Source: Acidobacteriota bacterium (lineage in GTDB: Bacteria > Acidobacteriota > CAIWXX01). From it: a stretch of DNA of 47,248 nt. The stretch's first letter is position 1. Each line of letters opens with the position of its first letter. The stretch lies in contig JACPPM010000180.1 of assembly GCA_016191015.1 (NCBI GenBank), positions 1 through 47,248 of the forward strand, in the 5' to 3' direction. The position numbers were made by a program, and so were the translations under genes. Shown here piece by piece: positions 18,058 through 25,471 of the stretch. A model generated the notes under the pieces. That model was not told the DNA's origin. It made no database searches and saw only the letters and a program-made list of their open reading frames with translations.

Positions 18058-19440
18058 ATGAGTAGCAGCATCGTACCGCCGGCAAGACGGGCGCGGAACC
18101 CGCTCATCACCGAGGCGGGATACAGTTTGCTCCAGAGGATTACCCAACACCCGCTGGCGCCGAAGTGGAACTACGAAGTCGGAGATCGTGTGATTGCGGC
18201 GGATTTGCAGGATGTCGAGCTCTTCCGTGCGGCGCTCCGGGCCGAGCGCAGCCCTGGGTCGATCGGACCGCCGCCCCGGATTCGGGATTGGATCAGGTCG
18301 ATGCACGATCGGGTGACACTCTTCGGAGAAAGGCTGGCGGAGGGGTTCGATCTCGAGCGTGACTGGGCGTACGTGCCCACGATGAACCGTGAAGATATTG
18401 CCGTCCGCATCGACAAGATTGTTCCGGCCGGCGTTGATCTGACGAGGATGATTGTTTACGACACATCAGGGACGACCGGGCATGCGATTGTGGTCCCCTA
18501 CCACCCTGTGACGATGGCTCAGAATCATCCACTGCTCGAATACGTGCTGAGCCGCTATGGGGCAAGCCCGAAATTCGACCATGATCACGTCGCATGCTTC
18601 AACGTCGGAGCGCAAGCCAGCACGGTTGTTTTCCCCATGGTCTTCAGCGTTTGGAAGCAGGCCGGGTTTGCGAAGGTGAACCTGCATCCGCGCTGCTGGG
18701 CGGAGGTCGAGCAGGCTCGACAATTCTTCGAAGACCTTGCTCCTCAGTTCATCACAGGGGACCCCGTTGGCTTCGCTGAGATGATCAGGTGGGAGATACC
18801 GATCCGACCGTCGGCGATGGTGTCGACGGCGGTAGCGTTGAGCGCAGGGCTGAAAGCTCGATTGGAGGCGTCTTTCGGATGTCCTGTGATCGACTACTAC
18901 TCATCGACCGAGACGGGACCGATTGCCTATGCGTGCCCGGACGGACGAGGCATGTGCATCCTCCCGCATGACATCTACGTTGAAATCGTGGATGCCGAAG
19001 GATTTCCGGTGACGGAAGGAGAGCGTGGCGAGATCGCCGTCACGGGTGGCCGCAATCCGTACCTGCCGCTACTCCGTTATCGTACCGGCGACTTTGGCAG
19101 ATTCGAGAAAGTTCCTGGCGGCGAAGCGCAGCCGAGGATTTTCGACCTCGAAGCGCGGGAGGCCGTGGTCTTCCGCGCCGCTGACGGATCGGCCGTCAGC
19201 CCCGTCGACATCGGTCGCATCCTCCGGCTCTATCCGGTCGTGATGCACGAGCTCGTCCAGCGCGGTGATGGCTCGTGCGATCTGGCGATCCGCCCGCCGG
19301 CGGGAGCGGCCGTCGACGAAGAAGAAATCAAGCGTCGGCTGGAAACGCTCTTCGGGGCTGGGAGCAGCGTGCACGTCACGATCGACGAGAACCTCGGCGA
19401 GAGCGGCAAGTCCCGTCCATTCCGATCGGAGTTGACCTAG
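18058..19440 (+). CDS. PaaK-like adenylate-forming enzyme (phenylacetate-CoA ligase family)
   Basis: 460 residues. The ATP-binding YDTSGTTG loop, the YSSTETG motif and YRTGDFG are the standard adenylation motifs, in order. The family activates a carboxylic acid as an acyl-adenylate, usually then forming a CoA thioester; CapK-like members act in polysaccharide or surface modification. AAAGGA precedes the ATG, 16 bases after the previous stop, so it is the fifth gene of the MoxR/VWA operon. The substrate is unknown. An adenylating enzyme beside a MoxR/VWA set is unusual and may indicate that the system modifies or produces a small molecule. Confidence 0.88.
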   Translation: MSSSIVPPARRARNPLITEAGYSLLQRITQHPLAPKWNYEVGDRVIAADLQDVELFRAALRAERSPGSIGPPPRIRDWIRSMHDRVTLFGERLAEGFDLERDWAYVPTMNREDIAVRIDKIVPAGVDLTRMIVYDTSGTTGHAIVVPYHPVTMAQNHPLLEYVLSRYGASPKFDHDHVACFNVGAQASTVVFPMVFSVWKQAGFAKVNLHPRCWAEVEQARQFFEDLAPQFITGDPVGFAEMIRWEIPIRPSAMVSTAVALSAGLKARLEASFGCPVIDYYSSTETGPIAYACPDGRGMCILPHDIYVEIVDAEGFPVTEGERGEIAVTGGRNPYLPLLRYRTGDFGRFEKVPGGEAQPRIFDLEAREAVVFRAADGSAVSPVDIGRILRLYPVVMHELVQRGDGSCDLAIRPPAGAAVDEEEIKRRLETLFGAGSSVHVTIDENLGESGKSRPFRSELT

Positions 19441-19507
19441 AGATGAGCCGGGAAAGATCGGTGCGGTGTCTTGGGTAGGATCCACCGGCTGCCGATTCCC
19501 TCGGAAT

Positions 19508-19576
19508 GAACCACCAAGGCACCAAGAGTGTGCGAGAAGAGGCCGGCTTTGTGGTGTCTTGGTGTCTTGGTGGTTC
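19508..19576. repeat. Hairpin of CACCAAG words between convergent genes
   Basis: The left arm GAACCACCAAGGCACCAAGA (19508-19527) pairs with TCTTGGTGTCTTGGTGGTTC (19557-19576), 19 of 20 positions complementary, with a 29-base loop. Each arm is itself a short tandem repeat. It lies between the PaaK-like stop (19440) and the minus-strand NadR stop (19579), so it can serve as a terminator for both. Its design matches the GTTCAAA hairpin at 3035-3158. Confidence 0.85.
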
Positions 19577-19578
19577 CT

Positions 19579-20577
19579 TCAGGCTCTTTCCAGGAGATCG
19601 TCCACCGCCGCGCACGCTCGCGCGAATCGCTCCTCCCACGTCCCGCTGATTCTCGCATACGGCCGGCGGCGGCGTTCGAGCTCGCCGATGCAACGCTGCA
19701 GGAACTTTCGGCGATCGGTGTCGGCGGGCTGGTATCTCTGCGGATCTTTCACCCAGGGAACGTCCACGTCGGTGAGCAGGTAGAGATGGTACGCGCGTCG
19801 GTCAGCCTCTTCGCGTATCCACTTCGGGCAGCCTCCGAAGAGGATCTCGCTCCAGATCGTCGTCGTGATCACGTCCGTGTCGCAGAACAGGACGCGATTC
19901 GCCTGTCGGGCGAGCGCTTCCTCCGATGCGATGTGGCCTCGCGCGATGCGCTCGATATCTTCGGGATCGCACCTCCCGTCCTTGTGATCGAGCAGCCCCC
20001 GGGCGTACTCCGCAGCGTAGACAGTGCGATAGTGTTTCGCAAGCTGACGGGCGAGAGAGCTCTTCCCGGTCGACTCCGGTCCAAACACGCAGACGCGACG
20101 CACGTAATGGGGTCGCACACACGAGGGAATGTAGTCCCAGTTCTGCATCGGGCGATCCCTGATCTCCGAGCCCGAGATCGGAACTAGCTGACGCGCATGA
20201 TCGACCGGCACGTATTCAGCGCCCAGAACCTCGGCGAGCTTCCACCCGTAGCTCTCTGAAGCGAACACGAAGTCGGGTCCCTCAGGCAGCACCCTCCGGA
20301 TCGTCCGTTCCCAGATCTGCCAGAATTCAGGGTGCTCGCGCGGATCCTGGGGGTTCTCATCTGTGACATGCACGACGCGCGCACAGGGGATCATCTCGCG
20401 CACCCACGCTGCCCGTGTCTCTCCCGGGATCGGCTCAGTCCGCAGAGTGCAGACGAGAACCGTCAACCGCTCGGCGTAGCTCCGCGCGAAATCGAAGAGG
20501 TATTGGTGCCCCTGATGAGGCGGCAGAAACTTGCCAATGATCAGGCCGCTGCGACCGGCCTCAGCGATCTTTTCCAT
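19579..20577 (-). CDS. nadR: Bifunctional NMN adenylyltransferase/ribosylnicotinamide kinase (NadR-like)
   Basis: 332 residues. The N-terminal nucleotidyltransferase domain has GKFLPPHQGH (15-24) and ISGSEIR (134-140, the ISxTxxR-type motif). The C-terminal kinase domain starts with Walker A GPESTGKS (166-173). It phosphorylates nicotinamide riboside to NMN and adenylates NMN to NAD in the cytoplasm. It lacks the helix-turn-helix repressor domain of enteric NadR, so it is an enzyme only. It overlaps the PnuC gene by 37 bases, which fits uptake followed by trapping of nicotinamide riboside. Confidence 0.93.
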   Translation of the reverse strand: MEKIAEAGRSGLIIGKFLPPHQGHQYLFDFARSYAERLTVLVCTLRTEPIPGETRAAWVREMIPCARVVHVTDENPQDPREHPEFWQIWERTIRRVLPEGPDFVFASESYGWKLAEVLGAEYVPVDHARQLVPISGSEIRDRPMQNWDYIPSCVRPHYVRRVCVFGPESTGKSSLARQLAKHYRTVYAAEYARGLLDHKDGRCDPEDIERIARGHIASEEALARQANRVLFCDTDVITTTIWSEILFGGCPKWIREEADRRAYHLYLLTDVDVPWVKDPQRYQPADTDRRKFLQRCIGELERRRRPYARISGTWEERFARACAAVDDLLERA

Positions 20578-21110
20578 GCGACAAGTCCACTGGTTGCAAG
20601 CGCAAGAAACACGGCATAGAGGCATCCCATCAGCGGGAGGCGTTTGACGGCGAACAGGCCAATGTAAAGCAGGTCGACCGTGATCCAAATCAGCCAGCTC
20701 TCCAGCACCTTTCTCGCCATCAGCCACTGGGCCATCAGCGAGAGCACGGTTGTCGCGGCATTCCAGTACGCGAGGTCGGCGTCGGTCCGTGTGGCCATGA
20801 AATAGCCGAGAGCCAAACTGCCGCTCACCGCCCCACACGCCGCGGCCGCAGAGGCGCGCGCGGACATGCGCGAGACATCCAGGACTCCACTCACCCGCCC
20901 TCCGTGCAGCCAGTTGTACCAGCCGTAGATCTGCAGGAAGACAAACACGACCTGCAGCATGACATCCGAGTACAGACGGACCTGATAGGCCAGGATCCCG
21001 TACAGCACCACCATCGCGATCCCCGTCGGCCAACACCAGATGTTCTGCTTCACCGTCAGCCAGACAGAGACGAGGCCGAAGACGAAAGTCCCGATCTCCA
21101 AAGGACTCAT
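20541..21110 (-). CDS. pnuC: Nicotinamide riboside transporter PnuC
   Basis: 189 residues with about seven hydrophobic segments. The N-terminal KQNIWCWPTG (21-30) holds the family's W-x-WP-x-G signature, and the C-terminal ESWLIWITVDLLYIGLF segment matches the substrate-binding helix with conserved Trp and Asp. It carries nicotinamide riboside across the inner membrane by facilitated diffusion; NadR encoded next traps it. The ATG overlaps the dehydrogenase stop by one base (TGATG). Confidence 0.92.
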   Translation of the reverse strand: MSPLEIGTFVFGLVSVWLTVKQNIWCWPTGIAMVVLYGILAYQVRLYSDVMLQVVFVFLQIYGWYNWLHGGRVSGVLDVSRMSARASAAAACGAVSGSLALGYFMATRTDADLAYWNAATTVLSLMAQWLMARKVLESWLIWITVDLLYIGLFAVKRLPLMGCLYAVFLALATSGLVAWKRSLRPVAAA

Positions 21111-22735
21111 CAAAAGATGAAGTCCGTCGACAGGAAGTTCGACCGGCGCTCCCGCACGATCGCGCTGAGAATCGACCTGTTCGCATCGCACTCCTTCGTC
21201 GCGACGAGCGTCCGGATCGAGAAGGCGCGAAGCGCATCGGAGACGGACAGTGTCCCTTCGGCGGAGTCCTTGCGGCCGGTAAAGGGGAAAGCATCGGGCC
21301 CGCGCTGGCACTGCGAGTTGATATTGACCCGGCACACCTGGTTGACGAGCGGGTCGATGAGCTCCGCCAGGTGGGCCGGGTCGGTTCCGAAGATGCTGAC
21401 CTGCTGCCCGTACCTCGACTTTTCGACCCATTCGATCGGCACGCGCAGATCATCGAATGGGACCACCGGAACCACCGGTCCAAACTGCTCTTCGTGGTAC
21501 AGACGCATCTCGGGAGTCACTGGGCTCAGGATCGCGGGTGTAAACATCGTCTCGCACGACGTCCCGCCGCGATCATTGACGACACGCGCGCCGTGCCTCA
21601 CGGCGTCGTCGACCAGTTCGGTCAGATATCCGGGCTTTCCGGGGACCGGCAGCGGCGTGATGGTGACTCTGTCCTCCCACGGCATCCCTAATCGCAACTG
21701 TTCCACCGCAGTGGCAAACCGGCTCAGGAACTGGTCGATGACCGCTCGATGGACGAACAGGATCTTCAGTCCCGTACAGCGCTGGCCATTGTACGAGAGG
21801 GATCCCTGAACGCACTCTCTCACGGCGAGCTCGACATCCGCATCGGGAAGTAAGATTGCAGGGTTCTTGGCGCCAAGACCCAGGATCGAACGGAGACGGT
21901 GTGGCTGCGGGTGACGGTCTTTCAGTGTGTCGGCGACCTTGGTCGAGCCGATGAAGCCAAGGACATCGATCTTTCCTGAGTCCATGAGAGGCCCGATGAT
22001 CGTCTCTCCATCGCCGTAGACCGTATTCACGACGCCGGGGGGAAATGCGTCGCGATAGGCTTCCAGGAGCGGCCGGTGCAGAAGCACGCCCAGCTTCGCC
22101 GGTTTGCACACGATGGTGTTCCCCATGATGAGCGCGGGGATCAGGATGGTGAAAGTCTCGTTGAGCGGGTAGTTGTAGGGTCCCAGGCAAAGGGCGACTC
22201 CGAGCGGGGCGCGACGGATCTGCGCGATGATCCCATCGGTGATCGTGAACCGCGATCCGGCACGATCCAGATCTTTGAGAGCATCGATCGTGTCGTCGAT
22301 GTACTGCAGGGTACGGTCGAGCTCCTTCTCGGCATCCGGGACCGTTTTCGCGATCTCCCACACGAGCAGCCTGACGATGTCGCGCTTCCGATCGCGCATC
22401 ATGCCCGCGAATCGCCCCACGCATCCGATCCTCTCGCTCACGCTCATCGTCGGCCAGGCACCCCGGCCACTGCCGTAAGCGCGAACCGCCGCCTCGAGCA
22501 CCGTCAGGGACGCTTCCGCGGTCATCCGAGGAGCCTGCCCGATCACCGTACGGGCGAGACCGGTCGCCGTCCTCACGAGAAGGGGCGACTCCACATTCTG
22601 AAACGGCCCGTCCCACTCGCGCAGGTGACCGTCTGCCAGGAATTCGGTTTGCTTGATGAACCCCGGCAATCGGATCAGTTCGGGGATGGATTCCTGGTCC
22701 GGAAACAGTGCTTCCAGGTGGGTCGAATGTGTCAC
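21110..22735 (-). CDS. NADP-dependent aldehyde dehydrogenase, non-phosphorylating GAPDH (GapN)-like
   Basis: 541 residues from the GTG at 22735, preceded by GGAGGG; an ATG at 22750 is the alternative. The signature LCLGPYNYPLN, the catalytic cysteine in YNGQRCTGLKI and the C-terminal FPFTGRKDS point to the GapN branch of the aldehyde dehydrogenases, which oxidises glyceraldehyde 3-phosphate to 3-phosphoglycerate with NADP. At the place where most family members have E-L-G-G-K the sequence is GLGAK, so the usual general-base glutamate is missing; this may be normal in this branch or affect activity. Its operon with PnuC and NadR connects the enzyme to cofactor supply. Confidence 0.88.
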   Translation of the reverse strand: MTHSTHLEALFPDQESIPELIRLPGFIKQTEFLADGHLREWDGPFQNVESPLLVRTATGLARTVIGQAPRMTAEASLTVLEAAVRAYGSGRGAWPTMSVSERIGCVGRFAGMMRDRKRDIVRLLVWEIAKTVPDAEKELDRTLQYIDDTIDALKDLDRAGSRFTITDGIIAQIRRAPLGVALCLGPYNYPLNETFTILIPALIMGNTIVCKPAKLGVLLHRPLLEAYRDAFPPGVVNTVYGDGETIIGPLMDSGKIDVLGFIGSTKVADTLKDRHPQPHRLRSILGLGAKNPAILLPDADVELAVRECVQGSLSYNGQRCTGLKILFVHRAVIDQFLSRFATAVEQLRLGMPWEDRVTITPLPVPGKPGYLTELVDDAVRHGARVVNDRGGTSCETMFTPAILSPVTPEMRLYHEEQFGPVVPVVPFDDLRVPIEWVEKSRYGQQVSIFGTDPAHLAELIDPLVNQVCRVNINSQCQRGPDAFPFTGRKDSAEGTLSVSDALRAFSIRTLVATKECDANRSILSAIVRERRSNFLSTDFIF

Positions 22736-22755
22736 GGGTGCGCCCTCCATGCAAC

Positions 22756-22814
22756 GCCTCGCGCAGAGTGCGGCGAGGCTCCTCCCTGCAGGTGGCGATT
22801 GTGTCTCACCTGCA
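22756..22814 (-). promoter_or_regulatory. Two stem-loops in the leader of the GapN-PnuC-NadR operon
   Basis: On the minus strand, TGCAGGTG (22814-22807) pairs with CACCTGCA (22794-22787) across 12 bases, and GCCTCGC (22779-22773) pairs with GCGAGGC (22762-22756) across 10. They stand one after the other, 20-80 bases before the start codon. A perfect 10-base palindrome, GGTTGCAACC (22820-22829), precedes them. The pattern suggests a structured regulatory leader, possibly NAD-related given the genes, but I cannot match a known riboswitch. Confidence 0.4.
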
Positions 22815-22860
22815 TGGTGGGTTGCAACCGGTCGCGCCCTCCGGGGGCATGACGGTCCTA

Positions 22861-23038
22861 GGGCAAGGCTGCGGCAAAGTCACATCCGCGGCCCGTTCTG
22901 ATCAATTCGTACCCGTACCCGTTCCCGTACCCCTACCAGAAATGCCTGATTCCGGGTACGGGTACAGGTACGGGTACCGGCATTCGGCCTCGGTGCGGAA
23001 CGGTGATGGGCGGATTTCGGGACTTCGCCACAGCCCTC
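22861..23038. repeat. Dispersed repeat copy B: same ends, different hairpin words, inverted orientation
   Basis: The left end GGGCAAGGCTGCGGCAAAGTC (22861-22881, written here split as GGGCAAGGCTG and CGGCAAAGTC) matches the right end of copy A reversed. The right end GGGACTTCGCCACAGCCCT (23019-23037) matches copy A's left end reversed. Internally, arms of repeated GTACCC words (22909-22938) and GGGTAC words (22953-22979) form a hairpin unrelated to the CGCAGATT words of copies A and C. The 22736-23257 gap otherwise holds the operon leader, a one-armed repeat and the integrase upstream region. Confidence 0.8.
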
Positions 23039-23110
23039 GTCCTGGGGTCGGTCGCATTGACGTCCGGCGCGCGGCGGAGATAGGGAGCGACTGGAAATCG
23101 TGACCCATCA

Positions 23111-23148
23111 CCACGGAGGCACGGAGAGCACGGAGATCCACGGAGACC
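23111..23148. repeat. Single-armed ACGGAG short tandem repeat
   Basis: Four ACGGAG units begin at 23113, 23121, 23130 and 23140, spaced 8-10 bases apart. I find no complementary arm nearby. It resembles one arm of the hairpin repeats elsewhere in the window and stands at the left edge of the integrated element. Confidence 0.6.
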
Positions 23149-23257
23149 ATCATCATGGAAGCGCCGCCAACTCTCCTGTGACAGTTGATTCAAGTTGCTT
23201 CCATTGCGTTACCACTGCGTTACCCAAGTGGCCTCGGACACCCCAAGAGGAGGGCAG

Positions 23258-24069
23258 ATGAACGCCAAGATCACGAGCAGATTCATGCCAGGAGTGACGG
23301 CGCCAGAGTCGGGCCGGCTTGTCTGGTGGGATACTGAGCTCCACGCCTTCGGGCGGGCCGTCCCGACAGTCGGCGAGTACCGGCAGGAATACCTTGCGGA
23401 AGTGGCGGCGCGAAAGAAAGAACCACAGCGAGACCGCTACGTGCTCGTGAGCAAGACGCCCACGAGATGGTCCAACATTCCGTTGGATCAGATCACCGTT
23501 TCGATGGTGCAGCGGCGCTTCGATGAGTACGCGAAGAGTTTCCCGATCGCGTGCAACCGCTGGCTTGCGAGCCTCTCCGCAATGCTCCAAAGCGCCTGGC
23601 GCAAGAGTCCGGTGAGCGAGAACCCGGCGAGCAAGGTAGGGAAGCGGCCCGATGGGGCGCCGCGCACCCGTGTGCTCTGCGACGATGAGATGACTCGCCT
23701 TCTCGCTGTGGTGGACGCACTCAGGCCTCACGATCCGGCATTGCGGCGGGTGATCATCGAAACCGGCTCCTGCGTAAGGGGCTTTACGTGATCCCCGGGA
23801 AGCAGGGCGACCCGCGGACCCATCCACGCGAGCTGTGGGCGCGGGTGTGCGAACGGGCGAAGCTGGAGGGCGTCCACGTCCACGACCTGCGGCGGTCGGC
23901 GGGCCTCTACTGGGCGCGGACGGCGGGGCTTCACGTTGCATCAAGAATGCTGCGGCACAGCAACATCTCAGTCACACAGGCGCACTATGCGCCCCTGGGT
24001 GTCGACATCCTGCGCGAGGCAGCGGAGGCCCGCTCGAAGGTTTTGCCCTTCGCCAAGGCCGGAAGGTAA
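23258..24069 (+). pseudogene. Decayed tyrosine-recombinase integrase
   Basis: GGAGGGCAG precedes the ATG at 23258. The reading frame runs as a phage-type integrase to RRVIIETG near 23767, then goes out of frame and stops at 23791. The C-terminal catalytic part continues in another frame from about 23765 to 24069, with HDLRRSAG (His and second Arg), LRHSNIS and the catalytic Tyr in AHYAP. The segment with the first catalytic Arg and the following strands is missing. A second, in-frame loss appears at HAFG/RAVPTV, where the arm-binding domain should be. The recombinase cannot be active, so the element is fixed. Confidence 0.85.
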
Positions 24070-24188
24070 CGGACGAGGATCATCGCGGATGCTTTCTCGG
24101 CCTGGGTCTTGGATTGCAGGCAACTTGACCGCGACGCGCGCCGGAGTCAGAATCGGCTCATGGCAACCAGATCGAACGTGAGGGCGAG

Positions 24189-24449
24189 ATGACACGTCTC
24201 AGTGTGACCGAGGCCCGGCAGCACTTCTCAAAGACCGTCCGCCGCGTATCCGTGGCCAAAGAGCGGATACTCCTGGAAGACCACGGCGAGGACGTGGCGG
24301 CCGTCATTCCCGTCGACGATCTCAAGCTCCTGGAACGGCTTATTGAGGAGGAAGAGGACCGGCTCGACGTGGAAGCCGCACGCGAGGCGCTGAAGGAGCC
24401 GGGCTCGATACCCTATGAAGAGGTGCGGAAGAAGCTGGGACTCGACTAG
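24189..24449 (+). CDS. Phd/YefM-family antitoxin
   Basis: 86 residues. The N-terminal TRLSVTEARQHFSKTVRRV and the strand EDVAAVIPVDDLKLLERL are typical of Phd/YefM DNA-binding antitoxins; the acidic C-terminus would wrap the toxin. The toxin gene begins directly after its stop codon. It should neutralise the toxin and repress the shared promoter. The pair may have stabilised the integrated element. Confidence 0.88.
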   Translation: MTRLSVTEARQHFSKTVRRVSVAKERILLEDHGEDVAAVIPVDDLKLLERLIEEEEDRLDVEAAREALKEPGSIPYEEVRKKLGLD

Positions 24450-24707
24450 GTGGCCTATAGGGTCATCTTGAAGCCGGCGGCAGAGCGGGACCTTTCTTCT
24501 CTGCCGCGTGATGTTCTGAGGCGCGTCGATAGTCGTATCCGCGCACTGTCAGAAGATCCCCGCCCGCATGGCTCCCAGAAGCTTGCAGGCGGAGGAGGGC
24601 TCTACCGAGTTCGAGTTGGGGAGTACCGAGTGATCTACACCGTTGACGATGACGTTCTGCTCGTCATGGTGGTGAGGGTCCGTCACCGCAGGGACGCCTA
24701 CCGGTAG
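24450..24707 (+). CDS. RelE/ParE-family toxin
   Basis: 85 residues, starting with GTG immediately after the antitoxin stop (no gap). The pattern YRVILKPAAERDLSSLP, then LAGGGGLYRVRVGEYRVIY and VRVRHRRDAYR at the end, is the standard RelE fold with C-terminal basic residues used for mRNA cleavage at the ribosome. It appears intact. It is expected to be co-translated with its antitoxin. Confidence 0.9.
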   Translation: MAYRVILKPAAERDLSSLPRDVLRRVDSRIRALSEDPRPHGSQKLAGGGGLYRVRVGEYRVIYTVDDDVLLVMVVRVRHRRDAYR

Positions 24708-24813
24708 CATCGGCTTTCATCAGCTTGTTCGCCGCTCGGGATCGACGCTTTGAACGAACAGGCCGAGGGACGAACGAAAACGCTGCGCTTCGAGAAAAAG
24801 GCGGCAAAAGCAT

Positions 24814-24884
24814 GACCACAACATCTTATGGTGTCGTTCAACGACCACAATGAGTTTTACAACATGCGACCACGCTGGTACAAT
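24814..24884 (+). promoter_or_regulatory. Promoter with three GACCAC direct repeats
   Basis: TTTACA (24856-24861), a 17-base spacer and TACAAT (24879-24884) form a strong promoter. GACCACA at 24814 and 24843 and GACCACG at 24868 are direct repeats spaced 29 and 25 bases apart, the last inside the spacer, so they could be an operator. Transcription should start near 24891, at or beside the ATG at 24892. Confidence 0.55.
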
Positions 24885-24891
24885 GGCAGGG

Positions 24892-25404
24892 ATGGGCAGA
24901 CTGGTGATCAACGAGGACGGGACGGCCAGAATGGCAACCCCCGACAAGCGGCGGGAGGCTGCAATGGCCGCGTACCCGAAGGAATCGGAGGAGTCGCGCA
25001 GGGTGTCTCCGGAACTGCTGCGCCTCCTGGCGAAGGTGTGTGAGCACCCTGGCCCCGCTTTCACTTTCATTCGTGTGACCGACCGTCTTACCCTCAAGGC
25101 GGTGACCGACGCGCTCGAGCGCCTGCGTCTCCCGAACGGGGTCACCTTTCTGGGAGTTTGTGGTGGCGGACTTGCGAACGTTTGGACTGAGGCGACCCGA
25201 ACGACAATCGAAGGGGGCAGGAACCTCCGGGAGGCATCTGCTCGCCTCCGAAAGACTCTGTTTCCTGACATGCCAGAAACGGGGCGGCTCGAACTCAACG
25301 TGCATCAAGGCGTCGTCACTCATCTGGAGATCCGCTACAAGCTTGACTCCCGTGGGAATTGTGGCAGACCGATGACCGCAACCCGCGGCTTGTCTCAACA
25401 GTAA
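24892..25404 (+). CDS. Unknown protein of the integrated element
   Basis: 170 residues from the ATG at 24892. The open frame extends upstream to 24850, but the ATG codons at 24850 and 24883 lie within or before the promoter, so 24892 (leaderless) or 24931 is more likely. The protein has a helical N-terminus, a central FTFIRVTDRLTLKAVTDALERLRLP segment and GVTFLGVCGGGLANV. No known domain is recognised. A weak terminator-like hairpin with seven T residues follows at 25414-25437. Confidence 0.6.
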   Translation: MGRLVINEDGTARMATPDKRREAAMAAYPKESEESRRVSPELLRLLAKVCEHPGPAFTFIRVTDRLTLKAVTDALERLRLPNGVTFLGVCGGGLANVWTEATRTTIEGGRNLREASARLRKTLFPDMPETGRLELNVHQGVVTHLEIRYKLDSRGNCGRPMTATRGLSQQ

Positions 25405-25413
25405 CCTTTCCGG

Positions 25414-25437
25414 GCCGTCCGAGACTCGGCTTTTTTT
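25414..25437 (+). terminator. Weak intrinsic terminator
   Basis: GCCG (25414-25417 with its neighbours) can pair with CGGC (25427-25430), or CCGA with TCGG, followed by seven T residues (25431-25437). The stem is short, so this is tentative, but its place just after the stop at 25404 is apt. Confidence 0.4.
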
Positions 25438-25471
25438 CGCTGGCCCTGAGCCGGCGAAGGAGTCGAGTCCG

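Noticed and set aside
20578-21483. Long NadR fusion frame on the minus strand
   Set aside because: The extra part is an out-of-frame reading of the PnuC and dehydrogenase genes; ATG 20577 starts the NMN adenylyltransferase motif.
22841-22848. CCGGGGGC matching the tRNA-Leu 3' end as an attachment repeat
   Set aside because: Only eight GC bases match; expected by chance in this composition.
22860-22979. CRISPR array from the GTACCC repeats
   Set aside because: Words are 7-10 bases with no constant spacers, and no cas genes are present; they form a hairpin instead.
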